A DNA stretch of 34,865 nucleotides, from contig DAOUBQ010000003.1 in assembly GCA_034432755.1 (NCBI GenBank), forward strand, positions 1 to 34,865, given 5' to 3'. The stretch comes from UBA5195 sp034432755 (GTDB lineage Bacteria > Chloroflexota > Anaerolineae > Anaerolineales > Villigracilaceae). Positions 1-7,111 of the stretch are shown here, piece after piece. Under the pieces are notes generated by a model, which saw only the letters and a list, made by a program, of their open reading frames with translations, was not told the DNA's origin and did no database searches. The translations under genes were made by a program, and so were the position numbers. Numbering within the stretch: position 1 is the first letter of the stretch; every line of letters starts with the position of its first letter.

Positions 1-2
1 TC

Positions 3-569
3 CGCAAACTGGCGGGATACTTCCGCCTGGCATGGACGAAGCGCACGCGCAAGGGGTTTTTCCTGCGGGCGGAGGATTTCTTCGGCTACGCCAAATCCAT
101 GCGGCAGACGCGCGAAGAACTGGAACAAAACCTGAAGGACGTTGACCGCGATTACAAGGGGCACTCGAACTATGCCGCAGAGTTGGCGAGGTCTGCGTAC
201 CGCGGACAGTTGTCGGCGATTCAGAACCGCCACGGCAGAGACCTCGACAACTACTCACACGGCGAATCCTTCCTGACCTTGTTTCAGGCGCGCTTCGTCC
301 CCGACGGTTTATACCTGCTCGACGAACCCGAAGACGCGCTTTCCCCCATGCGTCAGTTGACGTTCCTCGCCGCGATGAAGCAGATGGTTGGGCGGAACGC
401 TCAATTCATCATCGCCACGCATTCGCCGATTCTTCTGGCATTCCCCGGCGCGCAGATACTGGAGTTTGCAGACGGCAGGATTCGGGAAGTACAATACTCC
501 CAACTCGAACACGTCCAATTGACGAAGGACTTCCTCAACAACCCCGAGCCATTTTTGCGGCACTTGTGA
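3..569 (+). CDS. AAA-family ATPase, C-terminal part (5' truncated by window edge)
   Basis: The frame is open from the first bases of the window, so the N-terminus with the Walker A motif lies outside. The visible part has a Walker B-type motif (LLDEPEDALSP, about nt 316-350) and a following H-loop/switch segment (FIIATHSPILL). This is the pattern of the RecF/ABC-like predicted ATPases (AAA_15/AAA_23, COG3910 type), which hydrolyse ATP in the cytoplasm and often have a poorly defined DNA-linked role. The first internal ATG (nt 99) is not the real start, because sequence before it reads on as plausible protein. The stop is followed within about 30 nt by the heptamer array. No neighbour tells its job. 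Confidence 0.8.
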   Translation, partial: RKLAGYFRLAWTKRTRKGFFLRAEDFFGYAKSMRQTREELEQNLKDVDRDYKGHSNYAAELARSAYRGQLSAIQNRHGRDLDNYSHGESFLTLFQARFVPDGLYLLDEPEDALSPMRQLTFLAAMKQMVGRNAQFIIATHSPILLAFPGAQILEFADGRIREVQYSQLEHVQLTKDFLNNPEPFLRHL

Positions 570-600
570 ATCCAATCATAATTTGCCGCGTACCAATTAC

Positions 601-943
601 TGATCACTGATTACTGATTACCGCTTACTGATTACCGCTTACTGCTTACTGATTACTGATTACTGCTTACTGCTTACTGATTACTGATTACTGCTTACTG
701 ATTACTGATTACTGCTTACTGATTACTGATTACTGCTTACTGATTACTGATTACTGATTACTGATTACTGCTTACTGATTACTGCTTACTGCTTACTGAT
801 TACTGCTTACTGCTTACTGATTACTGATTACTGATTACTGCTTACTGATTACTGCTTACTGCTTACTGATTACTGCTTACTGATTACTGATTACTGCTTA
901 CTGATTACTGATTACTGCTTACTGATTACTGATTACTGCTCAC
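601..943. repeat. Heptanucleotide tandem array, 49 uninterrupted units
   Basis: Reading in steps of seven from 601 gives 49 contiguous units, almost all either tgattac or tgcttac. The only other forms are tgatcac (first), cgcttac (units 4 and 6) and tgctcac (last). The a/c choice at position 3 is irregular, though A-A-C triplets recur. The unit length is not a multiple of three and no ORF crosses the array. It resembles in kind the heptameric STRR repeats of filamentous cyanobacteria (family knowledge), with a different sequence. It occupies most of the gap between the ATPase gene and pseB. Confidence 0.95.
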
Positions 944-966
944 CATGACCTCCCTGCCTCCCGCCC

Positions 967-1003
967 CGACATTCATGTCGCCTGAAAATACGAGATAAAT
1001 CTC
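967..1003. repeat. Pair of small AT-NN-AT palindromes
   Basis: Two adjacent palindromes share one design: CGACAT-TC-ATGTCG (967-980) and GAGAT-AA-ATCTC (992-1003). Each is a perfect arm, a two-base centre and the inverse arm, with AT on both sides of the centre. The same two types occur together again near 21641-21801. They lie in a non-coding stretch (944-1468) that otherwise holds one hairpin and two copies of a longer repeat. Confidence 0.7.
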
Positions 1004-1136
1004 ACACCACTGCGTAAGGTGAGTTATACAGAAGATCAAGAGAACAAGCGGTTTTGCAAGGCGGGGTCAGAGGCGGATTTCGAGCAGGTGGCCGCGTCCC
1101 GAACTTTTTGCAAATTTTGTCAAAAGCTCAAACGTT

Positions 1137-1165
1137 AAGCGCATGAAAGATGGTATCATGCGCTT
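1137..1165. promoter_or_regulatory. 10-bp inverted repeat upstream of pseB
   Basis: AAGCGCATGA (1137-1146) and TCATGCGCTT (1156-1165) are perfect inverse complements with a 9-nt spacer. No T-run follows on either strand, so it is a weak terminator candidate. An operator or a small RNA hairpin is equally possible. It lies about 300 nt before the pseB start. Confidence 0.4.
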
Positions 1166-1220
1166 TGCGAATGGCATCGCCGAACCTGCGTTACCTGCAA
1201 AATTCGTTTCAAGACCTTTG

Positions 1221-1440
1221 GCGAACCGCCAAGGTCGCTAAAAACGCGAAGTTTAAGAAGGGTTTCTCGACTGCCCTTGCGGGCGGTGCAGTGGCGCTCT
1301 TTGCGCCCTTCGCGGTTCAAACAATGTTTTTTGTAAAGCCACAGCGAACCGCCAAGGCCGCTCAGCACGCCAAGTGTAAAAAGGGTTTCTCGACTGCCCT
1401 TGCGGGAGTGCAGGTAGTTCTCTTTGCGCCCTTCGCGGTT
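1221..1440. repeat. Two direct copies of a ~100 bp intergenic repeat
   Basis: Copy 1 (1221-1320) and copy 2 (1344-1440) both begin GCGAACCGCCAAGG and end near TTTGCGCCCTTCGCGGTT, with a shared core AAGGGTTTCTCGACTGCCC and about 20 differences. The ends are partly inverse-complementary. A related fragment appears at the right edge of the window (34820-34865). A 102-codon ORF runs through both copies but simply translates the repeat twice. Similar 'aaccgcgaagggcgc' repeats are common between genes in many bacteria, so this is best read as a dispersed non-coding element. Confidence 0.8.
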
Positions 1441-1468
1441 TATTTAAGTTTTTTATGAGGAGCAATTC

Positions 1469-2479
1469 ATGGACTGGACCAACAAATCTGTCTTAATCAC
1501 CGGCGGCACCGGCTCTTTTGGCAAAAAAATGACCAAAACCCTGCTGGCCGAAAAATCCCCCAAAAAAGTCATCATCTTCAGCCGCGATGAACTCAAACAG
1601 CACGAAATGCGCGTCGCCGGCTACAACGACCCGCGCCTGCGCTACTTCATCGGCGACGTGCGCGACCGGGAACGCCTCGTGCGCGCCATGCACGGCGTAG
1701 ACATCGTCATCCACGCCGCCGCCCTCAAACAGGTTCCGGCCTGTGAATATAACCCGATGGAGGCCGTCAAAACCAACATCCTCGGCACGGCCAACGTCCT
1801 CGAAGCCGCGCTCGATACCGGCGTCAGCAAAGTGCTCGCCCTCAGCACCGACAAAGCCGTCAGCCCGGCCAATCTCTATGGCGGAACGAAACTCGTCGCC
1901 GAAAAACTCGCCATTCAGGCCAATGCCTACGCCGCCGGGACGGCCACCCGCTACGCCTGCGTGCGCTACGGCAACGTCGTCGGCTCGCGCGGCTCCATCG
2001 TCCCGCTCTTCCTCAAATTGCGCGCCAGCGGAAAAATCACCGTCACCGACGAGCGCATGACGCGCTTCTGGCTCTCGCTCGAACAGGGCGTGCATTTCGT
2101 CATCACCTGCATCGAACAAATGGAAGGCGGCGAAGTCTTCGTCCCCAAGATCCCCAGCACCAAAGTGATTGACCTGGCCCGTGCCATCGCCCCCGCAGCC
2201 CAAATTGAAATCATCGGCATCCGCCCCGGCGAAAAACTGCACGAAGACCTGCTTTCTGTGGACGAAGCCCGTCACACCATCGAACTGGACAAAATGTTCG
2301 TCATCCAGCCCGCCGAAGCCAGCTGGTTCGGCTACTCGTGGCAAAATAAAGGCAAAGCCCTGCCCGAAGGTTTCTCCTACACCAGCGACAACAACAGCGA
2401 ATGGCTCGACGTGGAAGGTATTCGCAAATACATCGAACCGTTTGAAGAAGCCTTTGCCAATGGGACGCTGGAAGGATAA
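1469..2479 (+). CDS. pseB: UDP-N-acetylglucosamine 4,6-dehydratase (inverting), PseB/FlaA1 type
   Basis: This extended SDR enzyme converts UDP-GlcNAc to a 4-keto-6-deoxy-AltNAc nucleotide sugar, the first step of pseudaminic-acid and related glycan pathways, in the cytosol. The 336-aa length is normal for PseB. Visible motifs are the Rossmann glycine motif GGTGSFG (residues 12-18), HAAALKQVP (82-90), STDKA (126-130) and the YxxxK pair Y137/K141. The ATG at 1469 has a good Shine-Dalgarno (gaggag) just upstream. It opens the glycan locus; the related gene at 2612 follows after a REP-like element. A large antisense ORF on the other strand is a shadow of codon bias. Confidence 0.93.
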   Translation: MDWTNKSVLITGGTGSFGKKMTKTLLAEKSPKKVIIFSRDELKQHEMRVAGYNDPRLRYFIGDVRDRERLVRAMHGVDIVIHAAALKQVPACEYNPMEAVKTNILGTANVLEAALDTGVSKVLALSTDKAVSPANLYGGTKLVAEKLAIQANAYAAGTATRYACVRYGNVVGSRGSIVPLFLKLRASGKITVTDERMTRFWLSLEQGVHFVITCIEQMEGGEVFVPKIPSTKVIDLARAIAPAAQIEIIGIRPGEKLHEDLLSVDEARHTIELDKMFVIQPAEASWFGYSWQNKGKALPEGFSYTSDNNSEWLDVEGIRKYIEPFEEAFANGTLEG

Positions 2480-2485
2480 GAGACG

Positions 2486-2593
2486 ATGGTCGAGTAGGGC
2501 GTAGCCTGTATCGAGACCATTCTTTGGTGAGCAAATCTTGTCGCCTGGTCTCAATACGCCTTTCGCCAAAACCGCTCAAGGCTACTCGACCAG
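2486..2593. repeat. REP-like palindromic element 1 (two inverted hairpin units)
   Basis: The left unit begins TGGTCGAGTAG (2487) and ends TATCGAGACCA (2519). After 26 nt the right unit is its inverse, TGGTCTCAATA (2546) to CTACTCGACCA (2592). This is the layout of a REPIN: two REP hairpins facing each other. It fills the gap between pseB and the next gene. Elements 2 (11441-11574) and 3 (11886-12167) and an insertion inside the gene at 10396 share the same ends. Confidence 0.85.
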
Positions 2594-2611
2594 CGTCTCA
2601 ACGAGTGACTT

Positions 2612-3535
2612 ATGAAAATCCTGGTAACTGGCGCCTCCGGCCTGCTCGGTCTCAATCTTTCCTTGATGGAAATTGGGACGCACACCATCCTCGGCGTGGA
2701 CCGGGGCAAACTGCATGGTACGCCCTTCGAGTTAATCCGCGCGGAACTGACCGGGCCGGGGGCTGTCTCCCGTTTAATGGACCTTGCCCGCCCCGATGCC
2801 ATCCTCCACACCGCCGCCAACGCCAACGTGGATTCATGCGAATCAGACCCCGCAGGCGCCCGCTACCTGAACGGAGAAATCCCCGGCATATTGGCCGAGG
2901 CCGCCGCCCGCGCCGGAATCCGCTTTTTGCACATCTCCACCGACGCGGTTTTCGACGGCGCCAAAGACGGAATCTACACTGAAGAAGACGTCCCCAACCC
3001 GCTCTCAGTTTACGCTCAAACCAAACTGCTTGGCGAGCAAAACGTCCTTTCGGCCAACCCTGCCGCCGCTGTTGCCCGCGTCAACTTCTTCGGCTGGTCT
3101 TTGTCTGGAACTCGTTCCCTATCTGAATTTTTCTACAACAAACTCTCGGCGGGCGAACCTGCCAACGGCTTTACCGACGTTTATTTCTGCCCGCTCTTCG
3201 TCGGCGATTTAGCGGAGACCCTGGTCAGGATGTTGGACAAAGGCCTGTCGGGGCTGTACCACGTCGTCGGGTCGGAAGCCTTGAGCAAGTACGAGTTTGG
3301 GCGGCGAATCGCCCATCAATTTGGATTCGACGAAGGGCTGGTTATCCCCAAATCGGTCGAAGAATCCGGCTTAAAAGCCCGCCGTTCCCACAACTTGCGG
3401 CTTTCCATCCACAAGTTATCCACCGCTTTGGGCGCAGAAATCCCCGGCGTTTCCACCGGAATTGAGAAGTTTTATGCACAGGCTCAACAGGGTTATCCCC
3501 AGAAAATGCGCAGTTATCAACAGGTAGGCAGGTAA
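2612..3535 (+). CDS. SDR family sugar-nucleotide reductase, RmlD-like
   Basis: A 307-aa extended short-chain dehydrogenase/reductase. The N-terminal NAD(P) motif is GASGLLG (residues 7-13), followed by HTAANANVD (66-74), HISTDAVFDG (107-116) and the catalytic pair Y134xxxK138. The closest well-known family is dTDP-4-dehydrorhamnose reductase (RmlD/StrL). In this setting it probably reduces a 4-keto sugar nucleotide made by PseB or an equivalent enzyme, but the substrate cannot be read from sequence. There is no strong Shine-Dalgarno before the ATG. The TAA stop is followed without a gap, in the same frame, by the GTG of the Dam-type methylase, marking the left edge of the restriction cassette. 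Confidence 0.85.
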   Translation: MKILVTGASGLLGLNLSLMEIGTHTILGVDRGKLHGTPFELIRAELTGPGAVSRLMDLARPDAILHTAANANVDSCESDPAGARYLNGEIPGILAEAAARAGIRFLHISTDAVFDGAKDGIYTEEDVPNPLSVYAQTKLLGEQNVLSANPAAAVARVNFFGWSLSGTRSLSEFFYNKLSAGEPANGFTDVYFCPLFVGDLAETLVRMLDKGLSGLYHVVGSEALSKYEFGRRIAHQFGFDEGLVIPKSVEESGLKARRSHNLRLSIHKLSTALGAEIPGVSTGIEKFYAQAQQGYPQKMRSYQQVGR

Positions 3536-4522
3536 GTGAAAACAGAAGATGTTCCTGAAAAAATTTCAGACGTTCAACTGGCTTATCAAGTTGGTTTGCC
3601 GGTTGGGCAGACTGTTCGCGCCAAACCGTTCCTAAAGTGGGCTGGCGGGAAGGGTCAGCTGCTGGCAATGCTGGAACAGTTTTTTCCGCAAGAGATGCGC
3701 GCTGGGACGATAAAAAAATATGCTGAGCCTTTTATTGGCGGCGGCGCGATGTTTTTTTATGTGGCTCAAAACTACCCTTCGATAAAATCTTTTTTTCTTT
3801 CTGATATCAACCCCGAATTGATCCTGGCATACCGCACAGTGCAAGAAAATGTCGAGGGTTTGATATCTGTTTTATATGATTTGGAAAAAAGGTATCACGC
3901 CAAGAACCGGATTGAACAAAGAACATTTTTCTATGAAATCCGAGCCGTGTTTAATCAAAAATTATCGTCCGTAAATCTTGTGCGCTTTGATGACGCGTGG
4001 CTGGAACGAACAGCAATGATGATTTTTTTAAACCGCACGTGTTTTAATGGCTTGTTTCGGGTTAATTCGCGCGGAGAGTTTAACGTTCCGTTTGGAGATT
4101 ATAAAAATCCAAAAATTTGTGATGCGGATAATTTGCACTCGGTTGCCCAAATTTTGCAACGTGCCGAGATAGCCTGCACCGACTTTTCGGCAAGCGAAAA
4201 TTTTATTGATGACGAAGCCTTCGTGTATTTTGACCCGCCTTATCGCCCGATTAGCAAAACTGCCAGTTTTACCTCCTATTCAAAACAAGATTTCGGTGAA
4301 TCTGAGCAAAAAAGATTGGCGAAATATTTTCGTTGCATCTCTGATCGTGGAGCAAAATTAATGCTGAGCAATTCTGATCCCAAAAATCAAAATCCCGATG
4401 ATAATTTTTTTGAGCAGGCTTATCAGGGATTCCACATTGAACGGGTGAGCGCGGCGCGCATGATTAATTCAAATGCGCAAAATCGTGGTAAGGTCAAAGA
4501 ATTGCTGGTCATGAACTACTAG
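3536..4522 (+). CDS. Dam/DpnM-type DNA adenine N6-methyltransferase (D12 class)
   Basis: Transfers a methyl group from AdoMet to adenine in DNA, protecting host DNA from the adjacent nuclease. The 328-aa protein has the motif order of alpha-class D12 enzymes: FLKWAGGKGQL (32-42, motif X), EPFIGGGAMFF (64-74, AdoMet site), LSDINPEL (88-95), a target-recognition region, then the catalytic DPPY (233-236). Members mostly modify GATC. The only start before motif X in an open frame is GTG 3536 or a later TTG, because a stop in the same frame precedes it. The gene is visibly AT-rich (runs of t and a, aaa/ttt codons) compared with its GC-rich neighbours, and GATC sites occur at a normal density in it. 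Ten bases separate it from the nuclease gene. Confidence 0.92.
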   Translation: MKTEDVPEKISDVQLAYQVGLPVGQTVRAKPFLKWAGGKGQLLAMLEQFFPQEMRAGTIKKYAEPFIGGGAMFFYVAQNYPSIKSFFLSDINPELILAYRTVQENVEGLISVLYDLEKRYHAKNRIEQRTFFYEIRAVFNQKLSSVNLVRFDDAWLERTAMMIFLNRTCFNGLFRVNSRGEFNVPFGDYKNPKICDADNLHSVAQILQRAEIACTDFSASENFIDDEAFVYFDPPYRPISKTASFTSYSKQDFGESEQKRLAKYFRCISDRGAKLMLSNSDPKNQNPDDNFFEQAYQGFHIERVSAARMINSNAQNRGKVKELLVMNY

Positions 4523-4531
4523 GAGAGAAAA

Positions 4532-5137
4532 ATGGAACGCTCCGAAGCAATCAAAAAAATCCATTTGTTGCAAGGACAAGATTTGCGTACCCTGGCAGAT
4601 CAACTCCATATAACCGTCAAAAAAAATGGAAAACCGAACAAAGGCTGGGCAGGTCATGTCATTGAGCGATACTTAGGGCTTCCTCTGAATTCTGCCCAGT
4701 CGCCCAATTTTGGATCCTGGGAGTTGAAAGTTGTTCCACTTTATTATTTAAAAAACGGAAACCTGGTTGTCAAAGAAACAATGGCAATTACCATGATTGA
4801 CCCGTACGAAGTCAGCGCAAAAGAATTTGAAGAGAGTCATTTATTGAGCAAACTCAAGAAGATTTTGGTGGTAAGCCGAATTTTTCGTGACCCGCAAAAA
4901 ACCTCGGCTGTTTTACACGCTGTTACGGAATTTGATCTGAACGACTCAAGTATTTATAGTCAGGTAAAACAAGACTATGACCTGGTACGTCAAACGATAA
5001 AAGAGAGGGGTTTTTCGGCATTGACAGGGAAGATGGGTGTTCTGGTGCAACCGAGAACAAAGGGCCCTGGGCATGGCAGCACATCCCGCGCCTTTTATGC
5101 CCGCAAACATTTTGTTGCGAAAATTTTAGGGATTTAA
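4532..5137 (+). CDS. MutH/Sau3AI-family type II restriction endonuclease, probably GATC-specific
   Basis: The 201-aa protein follows the fold plan of E. coli MutH: an N-terminal helix region with LADQL (21-25), KGWAGHVIERYLG (37-49) matching MutH KGWIGVLLEIWLG, then SWELKVVP (62-69) matching VELKTIP, a central SHLLSKLKKILVV matching SHVRHKLKRVLWI, and a C-terminal RAFYARKHF. MutH and Sau3AI cut at GATC, in line with the Dam-type partner. Glu64 and Lys66 fit the catalytic ExK, and Glu45 fits MutH Glu56. The place of MutH Asp70 is Asn59 here (SPNF), with shorter spacing to ExK, so catalysis needs checking. Gene starts at an ATG with gagag upstream; AT-rich like the methylases on both sides. Confidence 0.85.
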   Translation: MERSEAIKKIHLLQGQDLRTLADQLHITVKKNGKPNKGWAGHVIERYLGLPLNSAQSPNFGSWELKVVPLYYLKNGNLVVKETMAITMIDPYEVSAKEFEESHLLSKLKKILVVSRIFRDPQKTSAVLHAVTEFDLNDSSIYSQVKQDYDLVRQTIKERGFSALTGKMGVLVQPRTKGPGHGSTSRAFYARKHFVAKILGI

Positions 5138-5140
5138 TTC

Positions 5141-5953
5141 ATGAATGCGTCAGAACCAGGTGATTTTTCACTGGAAACCACAACCGTTTGGGATTTTCCT
5201 GTGCGAGGCGCGTGGGCAACTCACAAACCGGATTATCGCGGAAACTTTGCTCCCCAAATTCCCCGAAATTTGATCTTGAATTACTCCAGCGAAGGTGAGT
5301 TAATTCTTGACCCAATGGTGGGCAGCGGAACAACGCTCATTGAAGCCAGGCTGCTCAATCGAAACGCAATCGGAATCGATGTCAACCCGGCGCCTGTTCA
5401 GATGACGTCTGAGCGGATCGCTTTTGATGTTCAAAATTCATCTGAACAGGTTGTCAGGTTGGGCAATGCGCAAAATTTGTCTGGCATTGATGATGACACG
5501 ATTGATTTGATAATAACTCATCCCCCTTATTTGGGTCTGGTGCAGTATTCTGGCGGCCAAAACCCCGTAGATTTCTCCAGTATCGCCGGAATCCCCAATT
5601 TTTTAGACGCGCTCGAGCTTGCTCTGCGGGAAATGTACCGGGTCTTAAGACCGGGTCAGGTTTGCGCGATTTTAATTGGCGATACACGCAAAAGACAGCA
5701 CTACATTCCCCTTTCCTATTTCGTTCTCAAGCGATGTCTCAAGACGGGTTTTGTTTTGAAGGAAGAAATTATCAAGACGCAGCATAATACAACCTGTGCG
5801 CCGCGCTGGTCTGCCAGCGCCAAACAGTACAAGTTTTATTTGATCATGCACGAGCATCTTTTTGTTTTTCGAAAACCAGCGCCAAACGAAGACCTGTCAA
5901 GAATTCGCTACAGCACCTGGGCAGGTCTGCAATCTGTTTATCTAGAAGATTGA
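5141..5953 (+). CDS. Second site-specific DNA methyltransferase (N6A/N4C type) of the R-M cassette
   Basis: The 270-aa protein has an N-terminal RGNFAPQIPRNLI segment (33-45, like a motif X), the AdoMet-binding LDPMVGSGTT (56-65) and NRNAIGIDVN (73-82), then HPPY (127-130) in the place of D/S/N-PPY. Motif I comes before motif IV, so the order is not that of beta-class DpnA or CcrM. Its role may match DpnA, the second methylase of DpnII systems, which protects single-stranded or incoming DNA, but that is inference from position only. ATG 5141 follows the nuclease stop by 3 nt, with aggga upstream. AT-rich composition and GATC content match the two genes before it. After its stop the base use returns to that of the glycan genes. 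Confidence 0.85.
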   Translation: MNASEPGDFSLETTTVWDFPVRGAWATHKPDYRGNFAPQIPRNLILNYSSEGELILDPMVGSGTTLIEARLLNRNAIGIDVNPAPVQMTSERIAFDVQNSSEQVVRLGNAQNLSGIDDDTIDLIITHPPYLGLVQYSGGQNPVDFSSIAGIPNFLDALELALREMYRVLRPGQVCAILIGDTRKRQHYIPLSYFVLKRCLKTGFVLKEEIIKTQHNTTCAPRWSASAKQYKFYLIMHEHLFVFRKPAPNEDLSRIRYSTWAGLQSVYLED

Positions 5954-5988
5954 CCAGCAAGCCGGTACACGAAAAAATGGAGGAACAC

Positions 5989-7056
5989 ATGGACTTCACA
6001 ATCAACAACCGCACCATTGGCCCCAACCACCCCACCTATTTCATTGCCGACATTGCCGCCAACCATGACGGCGATTTGGCGCGGGCCAAAATGCTGATTC
6101 GCCTGGCAAAAGAAGCCGGGGCCGATGCGGCCAAATTCCAACACTTTCAGGCGCCTAAAATCGTCTCGGAATATGGCTTTAGCCACATGAACGCCCAGGT
6201 CAGCCACCAGGCCAAATGGAAAAAGTCGGTCACGCAGGTCTACGCCGAAGCCTCCCTGCCGCAAGATTGGACGCCAATTCTCAAAGAAGAATGCGACAAG
6301 GTGGGCATTGACTTCTTCACCTCGCCCTACGACTACGACTCGATTGAGCATGTTGACCCGTATGTGCCGGCCTACAAAGTCGGCTCTGGCGAAATTGACT
6401 GGATTGAAACCCTCGAACACATGGCCAGTAAGGGCAAGCCGATGATTATCGCCACCGGCGCGGCGACAATTGGCGAGGTGCAAAAGGCGGTTCACGCCAT
6501 TTTGAAAATCAACCCGCAGTTGTGCGTCATGCAGTGCAACACCAACTACACCGCCAGCCCCGAAAACTACGACTACATCAACCTGAACGTGCTGAAAACC
6601 TATGCCACCATGTTTCCGAATGTCGTTTTGGGGCTTTCTGACCATACTCACGGCAACGCCACGGTTCTGGGCGCGGTGACGCTCGGTGCGCGCGTCATTG
6701 AGCGCCACTTTACCGACAGCAACGACCGCGAAGGGCCTGACCACAAATTCGCCCTTAACCCCGAAGCCTGGGCGCACATGGTTGAAGAAACCCGCCTGCT
6801 GGAGCGCGCCCTCGGCTCTGCCGATAAATTCATCGTGGGCAACGAGCAGGATACACAGGTCGTCCAACGCCGCTGCCTGCGCGCCGCCCGCGACATCAAA
6901 GCCGGCGAAGTCTTCACCCGCGAGATGATTGACGTTCTGCGCCCGGCCACCCCCGGCGCCATTAAGCCCGACCAGATTCAAAATGTCATCGGAACGCGCG
7001 CGTTGACTGACCTGCCGCTCGGCAAGGAACTGCGCTGGACGGACCTTGGCGCGTAG
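5989..7056 (+). CDS. NeuB/PseI-family nonulosonic acid synthase
   Basis: Condenses phosphoenolpyruvate with a six-carbon amino sugar to give a nine-carbon sialic-acid-like sugar (pseudaminic, legionaminic or neuraminic acid) in the cytosol. The 355-aa protein has the NeuB barrel start FIADIAANHDGD (18-29), GADAAKFQ (44-51), a KVGSGEID segment and the HTHGN/ERHFT signatures, and a C-terminal SAF (antifreeze-like) domain from about residue 295. The start was set at ATG 5989, with GGAGG ending 5 nt before it; a TTG 39 nt upstream overlaps the methylase stop and has no Shine-Dalgarno. With PseB in the locus, PseI is the likeliest subtype, but PseC, PseH and PseG are not in the window. Confidence 0.88.
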   Translation: MDFTINNRTIGPNHPTYFIADIAANHDGDLARAKMLIRLAKEAGADAAKFQHFQAPKIVSEYGFSHMNAQVSHQAKWKKSVTQVYAEASLPQDWTPILKEECDKVGIDFFTSPYDYDSIEHVDPYVPAYKVGSGEIDWIETLEHMASKGKPMIIATGAATIGEVQKAVHAILKINPQLCVMQCNTNYTASPENYDYINLNVLKTYATMFPNVVLGLSDHTHGNATVLGAVTLGARVIERHFTDSNDREGPDHKFALNPEAWAHMVEETRLLERALGSADKFIVGNEQDTQVVQRRCLRAARDIKAGEVFTREMIDVLRPATPGAIKPDQIQNVIGTRALTDLPLGKELRWTDLGA

Positions 7057-7059
7057 CCG

Positions 7060-7105
7060 GCCTCGAAAGTCTCCTGACTTTCGAGGCAAACGTCAGGAGA
7101 CGTTT
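7060..7105 (+). promoter_or_regulatory. Double hairpin with complementary loops; second loop holds a possible Shine-Dalgarno
   Basis: Hairpin 1 is a perfect 12-bp stem (7060-7071 with 7076-7087) closed by loop TCCT. Hairpin 2 follows at once: AAACGTC (7088-7094) pairs with GACGTTT (7099-7105) around loop AGGA. The two loops are complementary, and GTCTCCTGAC (7069-7078) can also pair fully with GTCAGGAGAC (7092-7101). The AGGAG at 7095-7099 is the only purine-rich site before the GT4 start (ATG 7112), though its 12-nt spacing is long. It lies 3 nt after the NeuB stop. It may be an RNA switch or just a mobile palindrome. Confidence 0.6.
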
Positions 7106-7111
7106 GACTCG

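Noticed and set aside
601..943. CRISPR array
   Set aside because: Units are contiguous 7-mers without spacers; no cas gene is near.
1150..1458. 102-codon + strand ORF
   Set aside because: It is a translation of two copies of the ~100 bp dispersed repeat and has the same peptide twice; no start signal or known domain.
1493..2569. 358-codon ORF opposite pseB
   Set aside because: Shadow of GC-biased codons in pseB. Its protein is low-complexity (DDD/GG/FF runs) with no domain.
3416..3522. Three DnaA-box-like 9-mers (TTATCCACC, TTATCCCCA, TTATCAACA) at the end of the SDR gene
   Set aside because: They are inside coding sequence, each has mismatches, and there is no dnaA, dnaN or AT-rich unwinding region; likely chance.
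3536..5953. Insertion sequence or integrative element carrying the R-M genes
   Set aside because: No transposase, integrase, terminal inverted repeats or target duplication could be seen at the edges.
5950..5991. TTG start for NeuB overlapping the methylase stop
   Set aside because: ATG 5989 has a well-spaced GGAGG and matches the family's N-terminus.
5938..7089. 383-codon ORF opposite neuB
   Set aside because: Antisense shadow of the well-conserved NeuB gene.
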